A DNA stretch of 64,000 bases from CALNYZ01 sp942490945. Its GTDB lineage: Bacteria > Pseudomonadota > Gammaproteobacteria > UBA6429 > Thiohalophilaceae. The stretch's first letter is position 1. Every line of letters starts with the position of its first letter. The notes under the pieces are model-generated. The model saw only the letters and a program-made list of their open reading frames with translations, searched no databases and had not been told where the DNA came from. This document shows positions 54,832 to 63,494 of this stretch, one piece after another. Made by a program: the position numbers and the translations under genes. Location: positions 1,736,001 to 1,800,000 of the forward strand of contig CALNYZ010000018.1 in NCBI GenBank assembly GCA_942490945.1. Reading direction: 5' to 3'.

Positions 54832-55152
54832 TCAGTTAAACGAGTTTATGCTTGTGATCTGCACGCCAAAGTTGTCATCTGCGGCAACTATTTTTCCTTT
54901 TGCTACTACGTTTCCTTCGAGCTCAAGACTGATGGGAGTATTCAATATGGTATCAAGCTTTACAACCGAACCTGCGCCAAGTTTGAAAAGCTCGTCAACT
55001 GTCAGTTCGACATCACCCAATATCGCTATAAGTTTTATGCGTACATTCTTGATAAGCTCGAGATTGTTACTAAACATTGTTGCAGAGGATGCGGTATTTT
55101 TTTCCTCTACCTCTTCTAATCTGATATCATGAATTTCGTTTTCTATATTCAT
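54832..55152 (-). CDS. fliN: SpoA-domain C-ring protein FliN
   Basis: A 106-residue protein whose second half (about 35-106) is a SpoA domain: NVRIKLIAILGDVELTVDEL and GAGSVVKLDTILNTPISLEL match FliN/SctQ-C. It would form the base of the C-ring or sorting platform and interact with FliH. The N-terminal 30 residues are acidic. It follows the FliM-slot gene by 15 bases. Confidence 0.9.
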   Translation of the reverse strand: MNIENEIHDIRLEEVEEKNTASSATMFSNNLELIKNVRIKLIAILGDVELTVDELFKLGAGSVVKLDTILNTPISLELEGNVVAKGKIVAADDNFGVQITSINSFN

Positions 55153-55167
55153 ATTAACCTCTATATA

Positions 55168-55971
55168 CTATGAATTAATGGCATTTGTTATCTTGATTGC
55201 ATAATGTTCGCCGATACTTGCCAATTGCCCCTCGCATAAATATTCATCATCCAGTAACAATTGGACCATTTCGTTTAATGGTTTGTCCATCGATATGATG
55301 TCGCCAACAACAAGATCTGTTATATTTTTCACTAAAAGCTCCGCCTCACCCAAAATTGCGGTGAGCTTTACTTTACTGTTACCAACAAGTTCAACAGGAT
55401 GTGCAATTTCTGACTTCAATTGTTCTTCTATATTGAATTGAATAAGATTGCTGGCATTACTGACAATTATAAGATTGCCATAATCAGAAAAAGAAACCTC
55501 TAATGCCACCATGCCATCCCATTCTTTGAAGCGATCAGACAGATTTATTGTGGTGTCCTGAATTGTTAAAGCATCTTCAGCATTTATTTTATTCGAAATG
55601 TGAATTGTTGAAATGAGCGTTGTAAATAACTCATTCGAGACATCACGCTCAATATCAGAAATATCACCGGTAATAACATCATCGCACAATATTCCTCTGG
55701 TTAGCAGATATTTAAACTCATCAGGTGCATGTACAAAATAACTTCCATTATATTGTGAATTGAATTGGATATACTTACTATTTAAAACTTCTGCGCCAAG
55801 TTCGTTACACCTGGTTACATTAACTGACACAGCATTGCCTTCTTTATATTGTTCTAATCCAGTCCATTTTTTATACCATATCGCTAATGCATTATCTGTT
55901 TGCTGCGCAATCTGCTCCAGCATCCGGTTCGATACAAGTATGTAATCACTGCAATTTATGTTGGTAGTCAT
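55168..55971 (-). CDS. SpoA-domain protein in the FliM position (FliM/SctQ-like)
   Basis: A 267-residue protein, shorter than FliM (about 330). The C-terminal 75 residues are a SpoA domain (VKLTAILGEAELLVKNITDL, GDIISMDKPLNEMVQLLLDD) that is closely similar to the fliN product downstream, down to the final ITNAINS/ITSINS segment. The N-terminal part has no EIDALL-type CheY-binding motif, and the GGxG-containing FliG-binding part of FliM is not seen. It may be a degenerate FliM, or a SctQ-type platform protein. Between flgE and fliN, the exact place of fliM; no fliL is present. Confidence 0.82.
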   Translation of the reverse strand: MTTNINCSDYILVSNRMLEQIAQQTDNALAIWYKKWTGLEQYKEGNAVSVNVTRCNELGAEVLNSKYIQFNSQYNGSYFVHAPDEFKYLLTRGILCDDVITGDISDIERDVSNELFTTLISTIHISNKINAEDALTIQDTTINLSDRFKEWDGMVALEVSFSDYGNLIIVSNASNLIQFNIEEQLKSEIAHPVELVGNSKVKLTAILGEAELLVKNITDLVVGDIISMDKPLNEMVQLLLDDEYLCEGQLASIGEHYAIKITNAINS

Positions 55972-55973
55972 TG

Positions 55974-57194
55974 TTAACCTTTACCGCTGGTATTGTTCAG
56001 CATTTCCTGAACCATTTCGTTAGCAACTGTTAATACTTGAGATGAGGCCTGATAACCTCTTTGTACAATTACCAGATCAGTAAATTGCTGTGTCAACTCG
56101 ACATTTGACAGTTCAATATTGCCGCCAATAATATCGCCAAATAAAGAATCACCGCCACTGCCAATTTTAATATCTTGTTTAAGCGTATTTTTAAATATAC
56201 CATTCCCAAGTCTTTGCAAACCCTGTTGATTCTCAAAATGTGCTAAAGCAATACGTCCTATGGAGGAAGTCTGATTGTTTGTATATGTAAGTTTTATATT
56301 TCCATCATTCTCAAATTCTACATTTGTGAGCGACCCAAGGCCATAGCCGTCAGTTTTTGCTACTGCCAATGTAGATGTTGTACCGCCAGAAAATGATGTG
56401 CTACTTGACAGTGTTCCTGGTTCGCCAAAATTTAATTCAATATTGGATGTCGATCCGTTTAATGATGTATAGATAAATGAGAAAGCATTGTAACCTATCT
56501 CTGGTGATCCATCACTTTGAAATCGAATTTCACCACTGCCTATTGTATTATTGCTCGTATCCTGTAACTCAACAATCCAGCTGCGTGGTGTTACAGTATT
56601 GTTATTTGTAAAAATAATGTTTATTTTTTGTTGTTCTCCAGTCGAGTCATAAATTACCTGGTTATCCAGGCGATGAGTCGAACTGCCTGTTGACAGGTTA
56701 CTGCTGAAATTTAGCTTGCTCGTTGCCACCGGCGGATTGGTGCGAAACGAAGATATACTTATATCAACAAGATTGTTAGCAGAATCCACCCCTTTAACAC
56801 GATTACCATTCGACTTCAATATCAGATAGCCATCAGCGTCGTAATCAAACATACCTGCTCTTGTGTAAAATAATTCTCCGTCATTTTCCAGAATAAAATA
56901 CCCATTTCCATTAACTGCAGCATCGGCAGAGCTTCCTGTTTGCCTTAATTCACCCTGATTAAAATTAAGTGTTGTTGAGCTTACGCTGACACCACTTCCA
57001 ATCTGTGATTGGGATGAGCTAAAATTTGACGAGTTACTCGTATGGTGTTTGTAAAACAGGTCCTCAAAATGCACGTTACTTCCCTTGAAGCCAGGCGTAT
57101 TCATGTTTGCAACGTTATCGCTGATAGTATCAAGTCCTTTTGAAAAACCGATAAGACCGGATAGTCCTGTATATATTGAGCCAAGTATTGTCAT
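55974..57194 (-). CDS. flgE: Flagellar hook protein FlgE
   Basis: A 406-residue axial protein. Its N-terminus (IYTGLSGLIGFSKGLDTISD, NVANMNTPGFKGSNVHFEDLF) and C-terminus (QFTDLVIVQRGYQASSQVLT, NEMVQEMLNN) are the conserved rod/hook coiled-coil ends; the Ser/Thr/Asn-rich middle is the exposed hook domain. Length close to E. coli FlgE (402). It follows flgD by 3 bases. The presence of a hook gene suggests an external structure is built. Confidence 0.92.
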   Translation of the reverse strand: MTILGSIYTGLSGLIGFSKGLDTISDNVANMNTPGFKGSNVHFEDLFYKHHTSNSSNFSSSQSQIGSGVSVSSTTLNFNQGELRQTGSSADAAVNGNGYFILENDGELFYTRAGMFDYDADGYLILKSNGNRVKGVDSANNLVDISISSFRTNPPVATSKLNFSSNLSTGSSTHRLDNQVIYDSTGEQQKINIIFTNNNTVTPRSWIVELQDTSNNTIGSGEIRFQSDGSPEIGYNAFSFIYTSLNGSTSNIELNFGEPGTLSSSTSFSGGTTSTLAVAKTDGYGLGSLTNVEFENDGNIKLTYTNNQTSSIGRIALAHFENQQGLQRLGNGIFKNTLKQDIKIGSGGDSLFGDIIGGNIELSNVELTQQFTDLVIVQRGYQASSQVLTVANEMVQEMLNNTSGKG

Positions 57195-57197
57195 GAT

Positions 57198-57617
57198 TTA
57201 ACCTCCGCTTACACGTGATATTTGCGACAAACTTACATTTTCAAGCAAACTGTTATCGGCTTTTAAGACAGTAAATTCTGGTACGCCAGATGAGAATTTT
57301 ATGCTGCTCACTGTTCCTATTTCGAACGAATCAAGCGTTGTTACCTGAACAGTTTTCCCGAGCAAGTTGAGCGATTGATTTGATGATTCAATTGCTAACA
57401 AAGTGTCAATTTTTTCATTTGTTTGACGTGACTGTTCAAGATTTGTAAATTGCGCCATTTGCGCAATAAATTCCTGATTATCCATCGGTTCAAGCGGATC
57501 CTGAAATGTTAATTGAGTCAATAAAACTTTCAAGAAATCATCTTGCCCAAGACCAGCGCGTGTTAATTCTGAGCTTGCAGACGATGTATTTGTTGCGCCT
57601 ATACTTTCAACTGCCAT
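57198..57617 (-). CDS. flgD: Flagellar hook capping protein FlgD
   Basis: Scaffold that caps the growing hook. It has 139 residues, against 231 in E. coli; the conserved N-terminal part (GLGQDDFLKVLLTQLTFQDP, NQEFIAQMAQFTNLEQSRQT) is complete, but the Ig/Fn3-like C-terminal domain is reduced to a short strand segment. Short FlgD proteins of about this size exist in Bacillus, so this alone is not unusual. It is exported by the type III apparatus. Confidence 0.92.
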   Translation of the reverse strand: MAVESIGATNTSSASSELTRAGLGQDDFLKVLLTQLTFQDPLEPMDNQEFIAQMAQFTNLEQSRQTNEKIDTLLAIESSNQSLNLLGKTVQVTTLDSFEIGTVSSIKFSSGVPEFTVLKADNSLLENVSLSQISRVSGG

Positions 57618-57637
57618 TATATTTCTCCCTACTTAAA

Positions 57638-58288
57638 TTATAGTTTTAGAATTTTGCCGTTATATTTTATTGCAGATACTGATATGTCAAAATATCTCAG
57701 TTTTGCAACTATTTTGTTTAATTGAAATATATTGTTTTCGTAGTTACCATGATAATCCCGCATCATCAACGTAGTTTCACTGCCGTATTGCATAATACGG
57801 ACACTTCGTTCGCTTGAATTAAATCCAGCCGCAAAAATATAGCGGGCATGATTTTGCTCGCCAGTCACTGTATTCACTTTATATTTATTACTATTATGTA
57901 CAGGTATGAGTGTAGTTTTACCTGTTGGCAGCAGTATGTCGGGATTACTCGTGCTTACATTATTTTTGGCAAAATTATTTATGCCTGGTGTTTCATTGTC
58001 GGCATATTTACTGAATGCGGGTGACTTATCTAAAGCATATGGCAGTTCGCTGGAATAATAGTTGGCAGCACCATAGGTAGTTTTGGTGTTTGATGCGTTC
58101 TTTCCAATAGCTTTTGGCGTAGCTGTAGAATCAGCGGATTTATTTATTATATGAGACTGTGATAACACATCCCGCATTAACGACTCAAATTTGCTTCGCC
58201 ATATCATTTTATCCTTAAAAGAACCTTCATTATTCAGACTTCTATCTGGTAACAGGTTGTTAATATTATTATTTATTTTAACTGACAT
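57638..58288 (-). CDS. unknown protein Y in the fliK position
   Basis: A 216-residue protein starting at the ATG at 58286-58288 (TAATG overlap with fliJ). Asn/Ser-rich, low in hydrophobic residues and probably disordered to about residue 150, as expected for a hook-length ruler. The last 60 residues (ERSVRIMQYGSETTLMMRDY and LNKIVAKLRYFDISVSAIKY) have a strand/helix pattern resembling the conserved FliK C-terminal core. Position between fliJ and flgD is that of fliK. The FliK identity is inferred from context; the sequence is too divergent to confirm. Confidence 0.75.
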   Translation of the reverse strand: MSVKINNNINNLLPDRSLNNEGSFKDKMIWRSKFESLMRDVLSQSHIINKSADSTATPKAIGKNASNTKTTYGAANYYSSELPYALDKSPAFSKYADNETPGINNFAKNNVSTSNPDILLPTGKTTLIPVHNSNKYKVNTVTGEQNHARYIFAAGFNSSERSVRIMQYGSETTLMMRDYHGNYENNIFQLNKIVAKLRYFDISVSAIKYNGKILKL

Positions 58289-58728
58289 TACTCTTTCCTG
58301 TTTTTTGCATTCCATAGGTCATCAGCGAATTGTTGACTGGATTTAATCATCTCAATTTCTTCTTCACACATAAAATTCGTTGATCGCTCTTCACATTTCA
58401 CTACCTGATCATTTTTATTACGCATTTTCTTGATAATTCCTTCATGCTCTATCACAAGCGATTCTTTATCAAGCAGCAAACTCTCCAACTTCTTCTGAAG
58501 CGCATCAATATTGACAGACAATAATCGTAATTCACTCATGTTAAGATTTTTTCCAGAGCTCCTAACGTTGGCTCTGTATTTATTTTCATATGAAAATAAT
58601 GTCGTCTTAACAATTCTCACCTTGTCTTCCAATGCGCTTAACTTGTCACTAATTATCTTATGCTCTGAGACAAGAACGTTATTCTCGACTTCCAGTATAT
58701 TTTTCAATCTGTTAAATTTATTTTCCAT
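58288..58728 (-). CDS. fliJ: FliJ-like coiled-coil protein
   Basis: A 146-residue, nearly all-helical protein rich in Lys, Glu and Leu, with heptads across most of its length (for instance ENKFNRLKNILEVENNVLVS and LRLLSVNIDALQKKLESLLL). Between fliI and the fliK-slot gene, where FliJ (SctO) is encoded; FliJ enters the FliI hexamer like the gamma subunit of F1-ATPase. The start at 58726-58728, one base after the fliI stop, is preferred; an ATG seven codons further upstream would overlap fliI. FliJ is poorly conserved, so the call leans on context. Confidence 0.78.
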   Translation of the reverse strand: MENKFNRLKNILEVENNVLVSEHKIISDKLSALEDKVRIVKTTLFSYENKYRANVRSSGKNLNMSELRLLSVNIDALQKKLESLLLDKESLVIEHEGIIKKMRNKNDQVVKCEERSTNFMCEEEIEMIKSSQQFADDLWNAKNRKE

Positions 58729-58729
58729 A

Positions 58730-60046
58730 TCAGTTACGCAATATTGCATTTAAGGTCTGCAGTGTTGTTTCACGTGGCGTAGATTCCTCGAGAGGCTGTG
58801 AAAAATATTCTTGTAATTTTGGCACCAGACTGGAAGCAAGATCTATATTTTTATTTGAACCAGATTTATACAACCCCAAATCAATCATATCCTTCGAGTC
58901 GACATAAGTACTATAATGCCCTATTATTTCTCTGATTATCTTCTGGTCATCAAGACTCGTAACATCATTAATCAGCCTGCTTTTGCTTGTTAAAATATTA
59001 ACCGGTGGATACAAACCTTTGTTTGCTATTTTTCTATCTAAAACTATATGGCCATCCAATATTGCTCTGACACTATCCGATATTGGATCATTCAAATCAT
59101 CTCCTTCTACAAGCACTGAATAGAATGCGGTTATTGACCCGCCACTCATTGTTGTGCCACACCGTTCAAGCAATTTTGGTAAAGTAGCAAACACTGACGG
59201 AGTATATCCACGAGTTGTTGGTGGCTCGCCAATTGCCAGCCCTATTTCACGCATTGCCATTGCAAACCTTGTAACAGAATCCATTACAAGTGTTACTTTA
59301 AGACCCTGATCACGGAAGTACTCCGCGATCGAAGTTGCCGCGTGAGCAGCATGCGTTCGTTTTAGTGCTGGTTGGTCTGAAGTAGCAACAATTACTACAG
59401 ACCTTTTCAATCCTTCTTCACCCAATATTTCTTCTATAAATTCGTTTACTTCACGTCCTCGCTCACCAATCAAAGCAATTACATTTACATCAGAAGACAT
59501 ATGGCGAGATATCATGCCCAACAAGCTGCTCTTTCCTACGCCACTACCGGAGAAGATTCCTATACGTTGTCCCGCACCAATAGTTAAGAGACTATCTATG
59601 ACACGTATTCCGGTAGAAAGTATATTACGTATTCTTTTGCGAGAAAGCGGGTTTATTGGTTCACCGTATAGTGGGTAACGTAATGAACAATTTGGTACAG
59701 GTTTAGAGTCGAGTGGATTTCCGAATCCGTCGATGATTCTACCGAGTAATGCATCACCTACCTTGACTGATACAGTTCGGCCAGTTGCGACTACCTGGCT
59801 ACCTAAACTTACTCCCTTCATATCACCATATGGCATTAGTATTACCTTACCATTTTGAAGTGACACAACTTCCGCAAGGATTGTATTACCATAATTGTTA
59901 TTAAATATCTCACATTCTTCGCCGAGAAAGGCATCAGGTCCACTAGATTCAACAATCAAATTGTTTACTTTCGAAACAGTTCCGGCACGTTGAATAAGTC
60001 TGGCGCTTATAATATTGGCTTTTACCTTTTTTAATGTGGCGTTCAT
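58730..60046 (-). CDS. fliI: Flagellum-specific ATPase FliI
   Basis: Hexameric F1-beta-like ATPase that helps unfold and deliver export substrates. It has 438 residues. The Walker A FSGSGVGKSS (165-174), LIGERGREVNEFIEE, VTLVMDSVTRFAMAMREIGL and GEPPTTRGYTPSVFATLPKL are all standard FliI/SctN. It overlaps fliH by four bases (ATGA). A complete, functional ATPase. Confidence 0.97.
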   Translation of the reverse strand: MNATLKKVKANIISARLIQRAGTVSKVNNLIVESSGPDAFLGEECEIFNNNYGNTILAEVVSLQNGKVILMPYGDMKGVSLGSQVVATGRTVSVKVGDALLGRIIDGFGNPLDSKPVPNCSLRYPLYGEPINPLSRKRIRNILSTGIRVIDSLLTIGAGQRIGIFSGSGVGKSSLLGMISRHMSSDVNVIALIGERGREVNEFIEEILGEEGLKRSVVIVATSDQPALKRTHAAHAATSIAEYFRDQGLKVTLVMDSVTRFAMAMREIGLAIGEPPTTRGYTPSVFATLPKLLERCGTTMSGGSITAFYSVLVEGDDLNDPISDSVRAILDGHIVLDRKIANKGLYPPVNILTSKSRLINDVTSLDDQKIIREIIGHYSTYVDSKDMIDLGLYKSGSNKNIDLASSLVPKLQEYFSQPLEESTPRETTLQTLNAILRN

Positions 60047-60780
60047 TTATCTAATACGCTACTGTTTTCAATTGTTTCTTTAAGATGAGCCAGCTGAACC
60101 TCAAGTCTCCCATCAAATATCCCTTTATTTGTTTCCACTATACATCCGCCAATTTCAACTCTTTCATCTGCCTCGACTATTGTGTTACTTATATTACTTT
60201 TATTAGTGATATCCTTCAGCAGGATATTATAATCATTTGGAGATACTTTTATTTTGTACGGGTTAGTGCAGTCTATTGTAGTAAGCACATGCGTAATGAG
60301 CGCAAGGCGATTATCTTTTCCCTGTAATGACTCGCCTAAAACTTTACATATCGCAATGTAGATGACTTCTTTAATTATTGAATTATGTTCTTCCACAACT
60401 AATTCCAATGAAGAACCAAGTGATTCCAGTAGCGTTGTTATATGTTCTATTTCTTTTTCTGATTCCTTGTTAGCAATATCCAGGCCGGCACGATAACCTT
60501 CATCATATCCAATATCTTCACGTTCTTTTTTTAATATTTCTATATTATTTTTCTCTTCTTCAATCCTTAATGCCAAGCGTTGATTTACTTCGTTCTCAAT
60601 TTTTTGCTCAAATAAGATGTTTTCACTGGTTAAATTGCTGTCATAAGTGTCTGTTGATTCATTTATTATTACGTTTGAATTATCAATCGTCTCATCTGTT
60701 GATTTGTCATCCGGCTCATAACTGCTGTGAACGTGATTAACGTTCTCTATATACCGTGCATTTTTAATGACTTTTGCCAT
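60043..60780 (-). CDS. fliH: Flagellar assembly protein FliH
   Basis: A 245-residue stator-like protein that holds FliI at the gate and docks to FliN. Acidic, disordered N-terminus (1-70), a long Glu/Lys-rich helix (about 70-130) and a C-terminal globular V1/F1-delta-like domain ending with ERVEIGGCIVETNKGIFDGR, the FliH/SctL hallmark. It follows gene X by 11 bases. Confidence 0.9.
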   Translation of the reverse strand: MAKVIKNARYIENVNHVHSSYEPDDKSTDETIDNSNVIINESTDTYDSNLTSENILFEQKIENEVNQRLALRIEEEKNNIEILKKEREDIGYDEGYRAGLDIANKESEKEIEHITTLLESLGSSLELVVEEHNSIIKEVIYIAICKVLGESLQGKDNRLALITHVLTTIDCTNPYKIKVSPNDYNILLKDITNKSNISNTIVEADERVEIGGCIVETNKGIFDGRLEVQLAHLKETIENSSVLDK

Positions 60781-60791
60781 ATAATTCTTCT

Positions 60792-61295
60792 TTAGTTAAG
60801 ACTTGTATTTAATGAGCATAATTTATTGTAAAATGCTGATAGTAATGATTTCTTTAATGTAGCAGGTATTTCTTCAGATACCGGCTTATGCTTCTTGACC
60901 AAGTGACTTTTGTTTTCTTTAATTAAATAATTTTCAAAATCACGACTCCACGACCATTTGGTCAATAATAAAATATACGATATTATATAGTCTGGCTCAG
61001 CTGCGATTGCTTCAATAATTTTACCGACAGGTTGCGCATTAATATAGCAACTTTCCTCATCCAATTCTTCGCTGTAATCCGCAACTGATGGTGATACCGG
61101 GTTAATTGAATGTTCAAGCGCAGCTTGTATGATGTCGTAATTTCTTGTTATGGATTGCGCTTTAAAGTGTTTCAGAAGTGTTGATGTCGATATTCTTTCA
61201 TCCTCAGTCATTCTATCAAGAACCCAATTTCGGTCATTGTTCGGAAATGAATACAGCCTTAATGCCAACCTTAATAATTCCTGATTAGCGTTCAT
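60792..61295 (-). CDS. unknown protein X in the fliG position
   Basis: A 167-residue soluble, mainly helical protein encoded exactly where fliG stands in canonical operons (fliF-fliG-fliH), with a 4-base overlap with fliF. It is half the length of FliG (about 330 residues), and I see neither the EHPQ motif of the FliG middle domain nor the charged torque helix of its C-terminal domain. Visible segments are LLRLALRLYSFPNNDRNWVL and PVGKIIEAIAAEPDYIISYI. It may be a structural replacement for FliG, a remnant, or an analogue of SctK, which links the ring to the platform in injectisomes. Not recognised. Confidence 0.8.
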   Translation of the reverse strand: MNANQELLRLALRLYSFPNNDRNWVLDRMTEDERISTSTLLKHFKAQSITRNYDIIQAALEHSINPVSPSVADYSEELDEESCYINAQPVGKIIEAIAAEPDYIISYILLLTKWSWSRDFENYLIKENKSHLVKKHKPVSEEIPATLKKSLLSAFYNKLCSLNTSLN

Positions 61296-62737
61296 GCTTT
61301 CTCACTATGTAATATATTTCTAATGTCATTCAACATTTTTTCTCTTTCTTCCTCAGATATTTTATCTGCTGATTTGTGCTTTTTACGCATTCGAATATCG
61401 ACCACTATCAACAGCAGTACAAACACAAGAATAATGGTTAAAATAACAATTAAAAATGCAGCAGTCGCATGATTAGTTATAAGCATTGATATTTTTAGTG
61501 CTGCACGTGCCACGAACGTGTCGACCCGATCATTGTTTAAAATTTTGTCATGAATATTGGCTTGAGAGACACCATCGTTTAATTCAGTTTGCGCCTTATC
61601 ATGTTTTGGCATAGTTGAAACGCTGGTATCATTGCTTGATATCGATATTTCGTCGCCGCGTGCCAGATTTAAACCTATAGCATTACTTACAATATCTCTT
61701 GTTTGTGATTGAGTGTATTTGGCAATATGATTCGATATAATTACAGACGCACTTATTCTTTTAATTGCACCAGGCAATTTGTTAGTGTGTTTTGTTTGGC
61801 GGCTTAATGCGTAATCTATCTCAGAAGTTGTTTTGCGGTTGTGACTTTTCGCATCACCGCTGGCAGTTTCACGTTTTTTTAATATGTTTGCCAATTTATC
61901 CTGAGGCGAAATAACTTGCTCAACGATGCTTTTCGTGTCATCCAAATCTAGCGTAACGTCAATTATAACCAACGCATTACCTTTGCCCATTGCTTTATCG
62001 AGTGCCAATTGTGCTTTACTCGTCAAATAAGTTTCGATTGCCTGTTTTCGATCCAGTCTGTTTTTCGAGGTTATATAGTTGTCATCTTCATTCAGTGATG
62101 TGAGTGAAATGCCACTTTTATCCAAAATGGACACGTTTTTAGAAAGCAAACCAGGGGCTGATGCAGAAACCAGTCTTTGTATGCCCTGTATTTGTCTGGC
62201 TGTCAATTTTTTTCCTGGATTAAGTATCAGCGTTACTGCGGCACTACTATGCGAATCCTTTCGTTTAAACAAACTTGACTCCGGTAAAACCAGATGAATT
62301 CTTGCCATTTTAATTTCATCAAGACTCATTATTGTACGCGCCAATTCACCTTGAAGAGCTCGCTGGTAATTAATTTTTTGGGCGAACTCAGTGGTACCGA
62401 AATCGTCCTTATCGAAAATTTCAAATCCTACGCCTCCACGTAATTGAGGAACTGAATTTAATGTTTCAATACGTGTTTTATAGACTTCTGACTTTCGTAC
62501 CAGTATATTATTACCACTATTATCTACCTTGTAATCTATCTTGTTTTTATCAAGATCCTTCATGATCAAGGCAGCGTCAGTCGCTGACAAATCTGTAAAT
62601 AATACCGCATAGTCGTCTTTTAAAACCAAATATGTAGTAAAAGCGGCTACAAGTAATATCGCTACCAATAATACAGACGCCAGGGCCAATCCAGATTTAT
62701 TGCTTTTTAAATTACTTATATAATCAGGAATTCTCAT
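61292..62737 (-). CDS. fliF: Flagellar MS-ring protein FliF
   Basis: A 481-residue inner-membrane ring protein. Transmembrane helix 1 at about 16-38, ring-building motifs with LRGGVGFEIFDKDDFGTTEF and QGELARTIMSLDEIKMARIH, LVLPESSLF, then a shortened ring 3 region and helix 2 at about 422-446. The cytoplasmic tail has only about 35 residues (ends NDIRNILHSEKA). E. coli/Salmonella FliF has 550-560 residues with a longer tail whose last segment binds FliG; no such segment is evident here. Between fliE and gene X. Confidence 0.93.
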   Translation of the reverse strand: MRIPDYISNLKSNKSGLALASVLLVAILLVAAFTTYLVLKDDYAVLFTDLSATDAALIMKDLDKNKIDYKVDNSGNNILVRKSEVYKTRIETLNSVPQLRGGVGFEIFDKDDFGTTEFAQKINYQRALQGELARTIMSLDEIKMARIHLVLPESSLFKRKDSHSSAAVTLILNPGKKLTARQIQGIQRLVSASAPGLLSKNVSILDKSGISLTSLNEDDNYITSKNRLDRKQAIETYLTSKAQLALDKAMGKGNALVIIDVTLDLDDTKSIVEQVISPQDKLANILKKRETASGDAKSHNRKTTSEIDYALSRQTKHTNKLPGAIKRISASVIISNHIAKYTQSQTRDIVSNAIGLNLARGDEISISSNDTSVSTMPKHDKAQTELNDGVSQANIHDKILNNDRVDTFVARAALKISMLITNHATAAFLIVILTIILVFVLLLIVVDIRMRKKHKSADKISEEEREKMLNDIRNILHSEKA

Positions 62738-62745
62738 AATCTGTT

Positions 62746-63051
62746 CTATACCTGCATTCTCATGATTTCCTGATATCCTTCAAGAAGCTTATTGCGCACC
62801 TCAACCACCAATTCGAAAGATAATTTGGCTTTTTCCAGAGACATCATTACTTGATGCAGATTATCTGTTTCGCCCATCGCATACTCACGCAGCTTTATAT
62901 CAGCAGTGGCAATATTGTTATTTACCTGGTTAATTTCTTTTTTTATCCACTCAGAAAAACCAATATTGTTGTCTTTGTCTGTCGGGTTCAGGTTGTTTAT
63001 GAGACTTAATGCTGAACCGGCTGACTGTATATTTTCAATAGACATGCTCAT
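62746..63051 (-). CDS. fliE: Flagellar hook-basal body protein FliE
   Basis: A 101-residue protein linking the MS ring to the rod. The C-terminal helical part (NLHQVMMSLEKAKLSFELVV, EVRNKLLEGYQEIMRMQV) is the typical FliE signature. The ATG at 63049-63051 overlaps the flgC stop (TAATG); a second Met two codons on is also possible. Confidence 0.95.
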   Translation of the reverse strand: MSMSIENIQSAGSALSLINNLNPTDKDNNIGFSEWIKKEINQVNNNIATADIKLREYAMGETDNLHQVMMSLEKAKLSFELVVEVRNKLLEGYQEIMRMQV

Positions 63052-63494
63052 TACCTTTTACCGATATCAAGTGCGGACTGCATCATCTTTTTAGTTGCAT
63101 TAAATGCGCGTGCGTTTGCTTCATATGAACGTGAAATATTAATCAGATCTACCATCTCTGTTACCGGATTTATATTGGGATATGCCACATATCCACTATC
63201 ATTAGCATGTGGATGTGATGGTTCATATACTAGCCTTGGTTGGACATTACGTTCTGTAATATCATCAACTTTAACTCCTTGCGGCATAGATTCTACAGAG
63301 CCGTAATACGATACAGATTTTATAAAATTATCTGCGAATGATGTAGAACTAATTACAGTCAGCGGCTTATATGTCTGACCATTTTGTGTCCTTGTTGTAT
63401 TTGCATTTGCAATGTTTATGGAACTTACTTGCAATCTCACACGTTCTACTGACATACCTGATGCGCTTATATCAAATATACTAAAATCACTCAT
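63051..63494 (-). CDS. flgC: Flagellar basal-body rod protein FlgC
   Basis: A 147-residue proximal rod protein. FDISASGMSVERVRLQVSSI, NIANANTTRTQNGQTYKPL, and the C-terminal VTEMVDLINISRSYEANARA with FNATKKMMQSALDIGK are the family ends. It overlaps flgB and fliE stops and starts. Confidence 0.97.
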   Translation of the reverse strand: MSDFSIFDISASGMSVERVRLQVSSINIANANTTRTQNGQTYKPLTVISSTSFADNFIKSVSYYGSVESMPQGVKVDDITERNVQPRLVYEPSHPHANDSGYVAYPNINPVTEMVDLINISRSYEANARAFNATKKMMQSALDIGKR

